A stretch of DNA of 64,000 nt, taken from contig JAPTJF010000344.1 in NCBI GenBank assembly GCA_029339195.1, positions 1-64,000 of the forward strand. Reading direction: 5' to 3'. The position numbers were made by a program, and so were the translations under genes. Of the stretch, positions 54,372-64,000 are shown in pieces. Position 1 is the stretch's first letter. Each line of letters begins with the position of its first letter. The stretch is from Micractinium sp. NFX-FRZ. Its lineage: Eukaryota > Chlorophyta > Trebouxiophyceae > Chlorellales > Chlorellaceae. The notes below the pieces were generated by a model, which saw only the letters and a list, made by a program, of their open reading frames with translations, had not been told where the DNA came from and did not search any database.

Positions 54372-56546
54372 GGGAGGCAGCCTGCCTGCTTGGAGTGCGT
54401 CACATGGCCTGCCGAGGAGGATGCAGGCGTCGCTGCCACCCCGTTGGAGTACGCTTGGCCAGTGGGCCAGCCAGCCAGCAGTAATCAGGCCTGGCTGGCT
54501 GGTGAGAGCGCCACTCACTTCCCCTGCCCGCCCAGCCGGCCGCAAGCACGCGTGTGCAGCGAGCGCGGCTGTCGCGCCGTCTGGCGCCAGCTGTGCCCGC
54601 TGCGCATCGTCACGTGCAGGCAAGGTAGCTTTGAAGTGCCTCGCTGCTCAATCACGCGCCCACTCCCTAGGTGCCCGTTTGTATAACATGAAAGTCATGC
54701 CTGGCCTCGCCTGTTCCCGTTCTCTTGCCTGCCAACGCCTGGCCTGCTTCCACTCCGGCTCATCTCCCTTCCTGTTCCACTCAGCTCACCGCTGCCCCCA
54801 CCTCCGCTTCCCTGCAAATGCTTCGCTCCCCTCCCCCTCCCTCATCCCAAGCCCTTTTCTCTTAGCTGTAGCGAGCACCTGCAACTTGCCAATTCAGTTC
54901 ACAGCAGGCCGACGGACGATCCCTTGCCAGCTGCCGTCGCTCAAATGTCTCCTGCCGTTACGCTGCTTGCGCGCAGTGCCGAGCGGCAGCACACTTTCTC
55001 CCTGTCCCCCCCAGTCCCCACACACCCTCCTTCTTCTTCTCTCTACTTCTGTTGCCTGCCAAACCCTCACACTCCTGCGCAGCTTCCACGTTCCATTCCC
55101 TTTCCCGTCCTCGATGCCTTGTTTTGCTGAAAGGAAATTCCTCCCTTGGGGCATGTGTGTGAAGCCCCTGCCTCCAGCCCCCGCCGCACACAGCCCCCAG
55201 GGCCGTACAAGCCCCCCAAGTTATGTAGAGCCCATTCTTTTAATCGGACCCTGAAAGGCTGCTCCTGAATTGTTGGAGCCGCGCATGCATGCACCCACTT
55301 CCAGACACACCGCACTCCCCCCCCCCCATTTCTCTACGCATGCCGTGTGCCTGTTCCTTTGTGAACGTTTGAATTTCACAGGCCCGCTGTGCTGGCGCAG
55401 CGCCTAGACAACGCCCTCCCCTCCCATTCTGGCACGGCACGGGGGGCCGCAATTTGTTGCTTGCTGCTGAACAGAAACATTCATACCACTGCACGTCACG
55501 CTGCGCATGCACGCAGCACCAGACGTATTTTAAGATGCAATCGCTCCAAATCCGGGTCTGGGTGCAAAGCAATTGAACCTCCGAAGGGAATTGGGGCAGG
55601 GCGCAGCATCCTGCTTGGGCTTTCGGCCGGCAGTGGGAGGGGAACGGTTGGCAGGAAAGAGATGCATGGGCTGCGGTGCTAGTGCACCCCTCATTGCATC
55701 TATGCGGGGATTTGGCGGCGCATGCACGTGCTGCACTCCAACACAGCACGCCGGGCGGCCAGTCCAGCTGGGGTTTGGAGGGGCGAAAGAGAGCGAGGGA
55801 GGGTGGTGCGGGGTAGAACCATGCAGGCTAGGTTTGGGGGTGCGCAACAGAAAGGGGCGACAGGAAGGGAAAGGGGGGCGGGGGTCTGTACACCGTCGCA
55901 GTTCGGGGGAGGGTAGAGCATGGGTGCTGCTGCCAGCGCGTGAGGCTGGCAGCACCCAGCGTCGGGGAGAGTTTCGTGCAGGCGAGTAAGGCTTCTGTGC
56001 AGATGCAATGGCGGTGGAATCAGTGCAGGCGGGGGTGCCGCTGCAGGGTGTCAGCGGTGAGATTGGAAACGAGGGGACAGGAAGGAGAGGGAAAGGAGGT
56101 AAGGGTGTGCACGTTGGGGCGGCGGTGCAGTGCAGAGGAATCAATGGGACGCATCGGGTTCAGGTTGGTGAAGAGGGACAATGAAAGGTGGGAGAGAAAC
56201 AGGCGGGCTGCTGCTGCTGCCGAGGGCAGGCAGGTGGCCCGGTAAAGTCGGGTTGGGAGTCCCGTGGCACACCATGGTTTGGCCGCTGGCGAGGTCAGGC
56301 CCCTGTCAGTGCAGCCACAGACACACAGGCTGGGGCCTTGGGTTCTGGGGGGGTGAAGGCCGCCTCCGGCAAAGGCGTGGCGGCAGTCCTGAAGATGAGC
56401 AGGCACCTGTGGGTTTGATGCTCGGGCGGCTGGCTGAGGCTGCCTGAGGGGCGCCCAGCGGACGCCTCTCACTCCGCCTCCTCTCCCCCCTGTCACCGGG
56501 CCGAACTAGGGGGCAGCGAGCTCGCTGCTGGGCAGCGCGCCGACCC
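54372..56546. other. Convergent intergenic region, no gene supported
   Basis: About 2.2 kb between the ends of the ammonium transporter (+) and the VWD-like secreted gene (-). It contains pyrimidine-rich stretches (54700-55120), a run of C at about 55318-55326 and a purine/G-rich stretch (55770-56110). No ORF with clear protein character or splice logic was found. It must include both 3' UTRs. Confidence 0.45.
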
Positions 56547-59500
56547 TCACGTCTCCTCCTCCTCCGAAGTCGAGAAGGCACTCAGCTCGGGCGCCACGTC
56601 AGCGCCTGCCGCCGTGGCGGTGTCCGAGGACACCGCCCTCCTTTGCACGGCGGTGGTGTAGGAGGGAGCCAGCAGGCCGGTGACGGGCAGGCTCAGCTGG
56701 CGTGCCGACAGGTTGAAGTCCAAGAACTCGGCCAGGGCCTTCCTGTTGGGCCGCCACTTCTGGATGATTGCGAGGCGGGCAAAGCCTGCGCGGGGCGCCG
56801 AGGACGGGGGCACGGGGCGACAGGTCAGCCCAGGGGCGCACCGTGGGTTGCGATGCCAGCGTGGTTGAAGCAAGCACGGCACCACCCACCGGAGATACAA
56901 CGGCACCTGCACACCGAAGCCGCACGCTCGAAACCAGCGGGCCCCGCTGGCATCCTCTCCTTGGCCTGACAGGTGGCACGGCATGCAGCCGGCTTATTCT
57001 ATTACAAACGTCAGTCTCGGCCCGCCGCCCGCCCGGCCCACTCACCTGCATTAATGACAACTGTGCCATGCCCGCCATTGGTGCCCCGCACAAAGTCGAT
57101 GGCGATGCCCGACTTGAGCTTGGTGGGGCCGGTGACGGGGCGGTTGTTGGCGACGGCAGACAGGCGGTTGGCGGGGGGCAGCGGGGAGGTGTGGTCGGCC
57201 AGCGTTACGCGGATGACGTCAATGCCGTTTCTGAACTCAAAGGCGCGCATCACTGTCGTGCCCTTGATGCGCCCAGCCGCAAACTGCAGGCATGTGGGAG
57301 GGGGGGAGGAGAGGATGAAGGAGCAAAACGGAACAGGGGTTTGTGGGTGTGCAGGGGAGATGTGGGTGGTGATCGGCCAGCACAACATGGGCCAGGCATG
57401 TGTTGTGTGTTGCGCCGAAATGCGCGCTTTGAGGAAGCAGCCCGGGTGCGGCCAGTGGAAAAGGGGCACGTCAAGCAGGAGGGCAGCTGAACACCAGCTT
57501 GCATACCAACGGAACTGCTGCGCCTAGACCTGCAAGCCCACCCAGTTGTGGCTGCCCACGCTGCTGTGCCCGCCCACGCTCCTCCCTGCCCTGTTAACTA
57601 CCCTCCCTACTCGCCCCTGTCAACTACCCTCCCTACTCCCTACTCAAGCCCACCCTGCTGTCCCTGCCCTCCCACTCACCCTGGCCTGCCAATACCCCTC
57701 CCTGCTCGCCCCGGCCTGCAAGCCCACCCTGCTGTGCCTGCCCGCCGTGCTGTGCCTGCTGTGCCCACTCACCCTGGTCTGCAGGAGGAAGCCTTGGCGG
57801 GGCGCATCCAGCAGCTTGTACCAGTTGTTTGGCTCGCCGTGGTAAGTGAATTTGATGCCATCAAAGCCCTGCACGTGCCACAAACCCAGCCAGTCACAAC
57901 AGGGCACTCGGCATGTGCTGGGAACAGGTGCAGGCTGCTCGGCAGGTTTCCCAAACAAAACGAAGCTGGGACTGCGGCGGGGCTGGCCCTCACACGTGAC
58001 ATCAGGTTGTGACCGCAAATTGACGCAGGTGTTTGTGCCACACCGCGGACACTCTTCCTGGCGCTAACCGGAGGCGGCTCTCCCCCAGCCTCTTCATCCC
58101 AAAAAAAAGCTGCATCCCCGGTCACACACCACCATGCTGGGCTCACCCGGAAGTGTGGGTCTCCCCAGCCCGAGGCGTTCTTGCTGGGGGGAGGGGAGCT
58201 GGGGGCGGTGGGGCGCAGCACCCTGGGGGGCCGCGGGCTGGGTGGCGGCGGGCTGCACAGCAGGCAGAGCAGGCAGAGCAGGGGGCGCAGGGGGATCAGA
58301 AGAGGAGGAGGTGGGCGTCAGCGCAGTGGCAAGCTGCGGGGGGTAGCTGCTGGTGCTGGAACTGCGACACAGCAGCCTCCACCCCTGCTGCCGCTGCTGC
58401 TGCTGCCGCAAAGCAGCAGGCAGGCTGCAACCCTCCCACTCGGCTTACGCAGTTGTAACGGGAGTCTTCGGCCTGGGCGGCGGCGGGGACGGCGTGGCAA
58501 CCTGCGATACCAGAAGGTGTGTGTGTGTGGGGGTGAGCGGCGGGGGGAGGGGAGGAGGCACCTGCCGGGGCGGACGGGCCGGTGCCGGCCGGGTGTGTGG
58601 TGTCAAGGGTGAGAGCGCCAGCGGGGGGGAGGACTGCGCCCGCCATTATCTCCAGCTGGGAGGCTGCTAACGGTGCTGTAGGAGCACACACACACGGTGT
58701 TGCACACAAACAAAGAAGAGGTGCTTCCAGAGCCACCGGCTGCCCCGCCAGCTCACCACGTCCAGCGAGGCGCCGGCGCGCTTGGACACGCCGCGGTCGT
58801 CCTTGTACAGGCAGGTGAAGTAGCGGTACGTGACCGTCTGGCCGGTGAACAGGGCGTTGTCCACCTCCATCTCATACGTGGCTGCAGGGCAGGGTGGGGA
58901 AGCAAGGGTGTGGTGGGTGTACGGCACATGTGCGCATTTGAATGGAGGAATGTGCGTGTATGAATGGAGGCCAGTGCATGCGCTTCATCTCGTATGTGGC
59001 TGCAGGGCAGGGGCCCAGGGAGCCGACGGGTTATAACGTGCATGCATTCAAAAAAGGGTGGGGAAGCAAGGGTGTGGTGGAGCGCGGCACATGCGCGCAT
59101 TGCAGCAGAGGCGCAGAAACAAGGAATGTGGTTTCCTACAGCGTGCGTGCACTGCAACAGGGGCACGGGCACAAAAGGTGTTGGGGGTGCAGCGGCTGGA
59201 GCGCCCTCGCAGCGTGCCGGCGGCTGGCCGACTGATGTGGCACACACACACCAATGCCAACTATAACACGCACGCGCACACACACACACACCAATGCCAA
59301 CTATAACACACACACACACACACACTGCATGCACTCACCGACGTATTGGTTGCCGGTCTTCTTCACGCTCACTGCAAGGCGTCGGCAGCGAGGGGCGGGG
59401 CGGGGTGAGGCCAACAGGGCGGGAGCCAGCAGGTGCGGCAAGCCAGCTGTCGGGGGGAGACGGTATGCAGCAGGCAGGTGGCACTTGGCACTGTGTCTAC

Positions 59501-62063
59501 GGCACAGAGTGGTGAAGCGTATGTGCGTGTGTGTGTGTGTGTGTATGATGTGTTGCACACACGGCAGTACCGCAGAGTGGGAGTAGTGAAACAATCGGCC
59601 TCCACCCCACCATCTCCCACCCCTGAGTGCAGCAACGAGCGGTGGCGCCCCCTGGGCGGCCGTCGCGTGCGCCCCCCACACAGAACACGCCCCGGGTGCC
59701 TTCGCCATGCAGGGCACTGCGCGCGCCCTGTGGGGCCCGCTCAAACAGCCTTCCCTTCAAACAGGCCCTGTGCATGCCTCATGCCGCACCCTCCCACGCA
59801 CCCGGCTGGAGGGTCAATACGCGCGCGTTGAAGGCGGTGCTGCTGCAGGGGCCAGAGCCGGCGGGGGCCCCGCAGGTGATGAGCTGGGCGGGCCAGTTTT
59901 TGGGATCCAGCAGGGCATAGTCCCCTTCCACGATGCAGGTGGCGGTGGCCTGGGAGAGGGGGAGGCAGCGAGGGAGGGAGGGAGGGAGGGTGTGAGAATG
60001 GGAAAAAGGTTGGGCCATGCGCACGGCGCAGCATGGCACAGCAAACACAGCACGGCGTGCACACCGCAGCACAGCGCGCATGACACGTCGAAACCAGGGA
60101 ACTAAGTGGTGAGGGTGGCGGTGGCCAGGCTGCCAAGCTGAGAATACGGGACGGTGTGCGCCAGCTGGCCTGCGAGCACAGCATGCCCAGCATGTTGAGT
60201 GGCGCACAGCACAGCGTGCGCAGCGTGCGCAGCGCACCCACCTTGACGGTGTTGTTGCCGGGCGCGTAGATCAGCCCAAACTTCCCCCCCTTGTTGGGCG
60301 AGTCTATGGTTGCGGTGGAGGTGCCGAAAAAGGTGGCGGCGGGCGGGGAGGGCGGCGGGGTGGGCGGCGGTGGCGGCGGCGACGGCGGCGGGGAGCGGGG
60401 GAGCGGCGCATCGAGCGTGAAGCTAGCAGCAGACCGCTCCTGAGCCTTGGTGCCGTCTCCACCACACAGGTAGAAGCACTTCAGATAGTAATAGGTTGTG
60501 GCGCCCTGCACGCGAGGAGGCACGAGGCAGATTCCCAAGGGCGCAATCCAGTGAGAAAGAGGGCCGGTCGAGGCGCGGGCGGCGGCGGCGGCGCGCTGCG
60601 GGGGCGGGGCTGATGCAAGTGCAGGAGCCTGGGCCTCAGCTTGCTTTCCACCCACTTTCCAGGCGTTGACAATGCGCATGCTGAAGGCCGCGCCACAGGC
60701 ACAACCCACCCTCCAACCACCCAATTTCTCCTGTTCCCAGGCCACAGCTTCCACCCACCTTCCAGGCGTTGACGATGCGCGTGCTGAAGGCCGCGGTGTA
60801 CGCGTTGGGCACACCCCTGGTGGAGGAAGTGAAGTTGGCCTTGCCTGCGCCAGGGACCGGGGAAGAAAGCAGCACAGAGTGCTCGTCAGTCATGGTTGAC
60901 CCACCGGTTGGAGCAAAGGCACCCCCTGGTGTGAGATGCACATGTGTGTGTGCCCTTCCCCCATGGGCCAAGTGTGTGGAGGTGCCAGGAAAGAGGCGGC
61001 CCGGGGTGCGCACGCAGTGCCTCAGGGCTTGCTGAGGCCGGGGCGCGGCGCAGGCAGCAGCAAGGCGAGGTGGCCGCCCCTCCTTCCACGCATCAAATGC
61101 CTGGTGCACAGCAGGCTGCTGCCAAGCCTCCTATCACCAAGCCAGGCCATGAAAAATCACGTGCCAAAGCATGACATCACGCCATACCACGCTGTCACGC
61201 CACCCTGGCATGTCGGCACGCCACATCATCGCCCACACGCAGCTCAGTGCAGCAGTGTGCAGCAAAAGCCACGCAGAGTGCTGCCCCTTGTGCCCGGCAT
61301 CGACGCACTGCCTGACGGTGCACTGCACGGCATCATGCCACGTCAGCATGCCAGGTCAGCACGCCCACCTGAGGGGACGAGCGTGCAGGAGCCAGAGAAG
61401 GCGGACCCAGGGGTGCACACAGAGCGCGCTTCTGCCAGGTCTGGGATGTTGCTGTCCCGGCAGGGCGTGGTGCCGCACAGGGTCAGCTGCGCGCGCCAAC
61501 GGGATGGCTCAAGAGACGCGCCCTCCCCGGTCATCGCGCACGTCGCTTGCAGCTGCAAGGCAGGACAGGCAAAGCAGGCAAGTATGTAGGGGTTGAGACC
61601 ACGGCACTGTCCAGACTCTTTCACAGGTCATCTAACAGGCTTCCAGATAGGGTTGTTGGCTGTACAGGACGTAAACCCTGCCGGCGCCCTGCACAGGGCG
61701 CGGCTGCCCCCAATGCTGGCGGCGCAGCACCCAGCTGCCGCTCACGTTGAAAGTGTTGTCGGCATCGGCACGGTACTTCCCTGCGGGCAGGTTCCGACAC
61801 AACACGGCTGTTAGTGCACGGCTGTTAGAGGAGCAGGGGCGCGGATGCGTGAGCGGGCGCAAGGCGCGGCGGCGCGGCGGCAGCGGCGCATGCCCCAATC
61901 TCTCACCGTCGCCACTCTTCGCAGTGAACAGCCTCTGCGTGCCCAGGCCGAAGATCACCAGCTGCGAGCCCTCATAGCACAGCTGGGCGTGAATGCCCGG
62001 CAGGAGGAGGAGCAGGAGGGCCGCCAGCCCCGCCAGGCGGGTCGTCCGCCCGATTGCCCGCAT
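56547..62063 (-). CDS. Secreted modular extracellular protein with VWD-like domain, 13 exons
   Basis: Exons, 5' to 3': 62063-61907, 61780-61677 (end uncertain), 61552-61369, 60844-60759, 60505-60242, 59949-59802, 59371-59339, 58881-58757, 58501-58449, 58252-58147, 57868-57773, 57283-57046 and 56785-56547, giving 610 aa in phase. Residues 1-26 are a strong signal peptide (MRAIGRTTRLAGLAALLLLL). Two related Cys-containing modules follow: ATCAMTGEGASLEPSRW...LTLCG (from about 90) and ATCIVEGDYALLDPKNW...LITCG (from about 267), with a (SPPPPPP) linker between them. Residues of about 384-415 are another Pro-rich hinge. The C-terminal 190 residues start with WGDPHFRGFDGIKFTYHGE, the hallmark of von Willebrand factor D-type domains, followed by NNWYKLL. 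The likely location is the cell wall or matrix. The binding partner is unknown. Confidence 0.82.
59222..59328. repeat. (CA)n-rich tract with duplicated block
   Basis: Two CA-repeat runs, each preceded by the same block (CACCAATGCCAACTATAACA), in the intron between exons 7 and 8 of the VWD-like gene. Confidence 0.9.
59523..59547. repeat. (TG)n microsatellite
   Basis: A dinucleotide run of about 10 units in the intron between exons 6 and 7 of the VWD-like gene. Confidence 0.85.
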
Positions 62064-64000
62064 GCGCCGGGCGCTGCGCGAGGTTCCGTGCAAACGGGAC
62101 GCTATTTAGGAAGTGGGTCGGACCAGCAAGGCGCGGTGCTCGAAACGAGCTTGAACACGAGCGTCAATGCAAGGGTGGGTGGCCCTGCTGCTCTCGTCGG
62201 GGCTGGTTTCGCCAGATCTTATGCGTGTAGGGCAGGCGCAACAAAGGGGACACGATACAGGGGCAATTGAGGCCTGATCGCGCCCGCTGGAGCTGGGAGA
62301 AAGTTCGGCCTTCCACCCGGTCCCGGGCGTAGCTGTCTGTACTCGCACCATTTTCCGTTTGTGGCAGCACGGTGTCATACATGTCGTCAGAACGTGGACG
62401 GCAGGCAGGGTTGCAGCAATCTTCAGTCAATCCACCAGATTACTGCCATTTCCCGGCCGCGAGCTGTAATCAGAAGGCAACTGAGCGGACGATCGTTGGG
62501 TGCCCAGTATGGCAGAGACGCGTGTGCTCGCACTGCGGCGGCTGGCCGGTCAGGGCGGCCGCTCGTCGCCGCCCGGCACACGCCAGCACCGCGCTTTACT
62601 GTGTGCTCCTGTATCTGCCAGCCAGTGGTCGCAGTGGCGGACACAGCAGTTCATTTTGTGAGCGCTCCAGCACCCAAGAAGGCCACAGGCATGCCAGGAG
62701 TGCTCCAGTGTGGCGGCCGGCCCGCGCCGCGCGGGGAACGCAGGGCGCCAGGGCGATAGGGGGTGTCGAGACAGGCAACGCAGGGCGGGCTCCTCAAAGG
62801 TCACACCTGCTCATACTCAATGTATCATGAACAAGGCTGCGGCGTTGTCGTGTCACTGAGCTTAGGGTGACTGTAGGCCATGTAGCGGCACAAAAGCGGG
62901 CCCTGCCTGGGGGGCGGGGGGGGGGGTCACACGGCAGGGCTTGCCAGCAAATCACCTTGTCCTGCATGAACCCCCAGGCCCGTTCTGCATCCACTCGGCT
63001 TCATTGCTGAGGCTGCATCATCGTGAGCCGCCCGCCGTGCCTGGCTACGGTTGCACCCACTCTGAGCCGCCCCTTCCCCCCACCGCCCCTTCCCGCCGAT
63101 AGTGCTGGGCCAGCGTTCCTTTGGCTCTGCACATTCGTTTGGAGCTGCGCTTTCATGTATCGCGTTTGCCGCTGGCATGCTCCTTTGCTGAGCACAATGC
63201 CCACCGCTGTGTGCTGCGAGAGGAGGGCTTTGCAGGGTCCCCGGCATCAGGATATCTTATACACAGGGACGAGCAGACGAGCAGAGAGAGGGGGGCCCCC
63301 GAGGGCGAGCGCATGTGCAGCGAAGCCGCGCGCTGCCTTATAATTCAATCAAGGGACGCTAATCGAGTGCAGAGTGCAGGCGAGTCTGCCGGCAGTGGCT
63401 CGCGCACCACGCGCGGCATGGCGCAGCGCTCGCCGCCGCAAGCGATAGGGGGCGGGGAGGGGAGCAGGCACTGCTGCGCTGCGCCGTGCCCAGAATCAAG
63501 GGGGCTGGGGGAGCTTCAGCAGCAGCCCTGTGGGGGATCGAGCAAAGCAGCGGCAGGTGCACGCCACGTGGGCACAGCATGCATGTCGGGTATGTGGGCT
63601 AGGCAGGGAGCAGAGCGGGCCAAGCGTGGCCCAATGGCGAAGAGACCCGCCGTGCCCCCGAGAGGGGGAGGGGGGAGAAGAGAGGGAGAGGTCCGGGCAC
63701 TGGCGGAAGCAAGAGGGGCTTGGCACTGGCGGCAAAAAGGGGTGGGTGTGGGCTGTGCATGCGCCGGCGGGCGGGCATTGGCGGGTGAGTGCGGTTTGGG
63801 GGAGGGGGAGGAACAGTGTGCAGGGTGGGGGGTGCCGCGGCTAATGTGCCCGCGCACGTAATTAGAGCAGTGTTGGGGGGACGGATCCAATGTGCCGTGT
63901 GGGAGTGAGGGAGTGTGTTCATGGTTCATGACATGGGGTGGGGTGCCGGGGAGAGAAGGCGTGTTCCGGGGGAAGAAAGGCAAGGTAGGATGAAAGCCAA
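62064..64000. other. Upstream flank, no gene recognised
   Basis: About 1.9 kb to the right window edge, upstream of the VWD-like gene. It contains a run of about 10 G at 62917-62926 and a purine-rich tract at 63655-63700. All ORFs look like shadow frames in GC-rich DNA. It should hold the promoter of the VWD-like gene and possibly that of a gene beyond the edge. Confidence 0.45.

Noticed and set aside
4763..62063. Introner elements as the cause of repeated intron sequence
   Set aside because: The intron copies match the local exon edge of each gene rather than a shared family of intron sequences, so local tandem duplication fits better.
63121..63861. 246-codon plus-strand ORF near the right edge
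   Set aside because: Arg/Gly/Ala-rich shadow frame over a G-rich tract without any motif or splice logic.
1..64000. tRNA, rRNA and CRISPR features
   Set aside because: No cloverleaf, rRNA-like block or regularly spaced repeat array was seen; the regular repeats present are microsatellites and minisatellites.

Overview
This window is nuclear DNA of a very GC-rich, intron-dense eukaryote, best explained as a trebouxiophyte green alga (Chlorella/Micractinium-like). The evidence is short exons in nearly every gene with clean GT-AG or GC-AG junctions, plastid-type presequences, a chloroplast-type ABC ATPase (ABCI10-like), a chloroplast-type sugar/H+ symporter, plant-type interstitial telomere motifs (CCCTAAA) and Pro-rich secreted wall proteins. 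There is no operon structure and I saw no tRNA, rRNA or CRISPR. All gene models were built by hand from splice sites and reading-frame phase.

Layout, left to right. 1-677 (-): edge-truncated unknown gene. 2529-4516 (-): RRM-like protein with an apparent 1-nt homopolymer frameshift. 4763-7714 (+): plastid ABC ATPase. 8382-16463 (-): 22-exon DUF3754/TMEM143-like membrane protein. 17373-20733 (+): unknown 249-aa protein. 21907-23049 (+): MGCFGCF lipid-anchored disordered protein. 24238-25936 (-): secreted Cys/Pro-rich protein. 27133-27939 (+): small organelle-type protein. 29089-29748 (+): small membrane protein. 30839-38753 (+): 17-exon MFS sugar transporter. 39162-44051 (+): chimeric half-globin, interrupted by a 3.6-kb insert carrying a sulfotransferase remnant (-) and an unknown plastid-type gene (40446-42157, +). 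44431-47032 (+): truncated hemoglobin with a long tail and C-terminal membrane anchor. 48119-54371 (+): AMT-type ammonium transporter. 56547-62063 (-): secreted modular protein with a VWD-like domain. 62064-64000: no gene recognised.

Three genome-structure stories stand out. (1) In most multi-exon genes the introns hold diverged copies of the adjacent exon edge together with its splice site (junction-duplication decoys); more than 35 are listed, from strongly decayed to a 115-bp tandem pair with two mismatches. This looks like an active way of lengthening introns and creating alternative splice sites. (2) 38165-45260 is a tandem duplication of the transporter 3' end plus the hemoglobin 5' end. 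Its left copy carries a 3.6-kb insert bounded by a perfect 56-bp direct repeat. The sulfotransferase inside the insert is circularly permuted (last exon at the opposite end), as expected if a DNA circle integrated by a single crossover. (3) About 0.6 kb containing an upstream flank, start codon and the first 20 or so codons is shared by two unrelated neighbouring genes (29089 and 30839), an apparent transplant of a promoter and presequence.

Functionally, the recognisable genes concern transport (plastid ABC, sugar/H+, ammonium), heme-based gas or nitrogen chemistry (truncated hemoglobin next to an ammonium transporter) and the extracellular matrix. Any functional link between neighbours is inference only.
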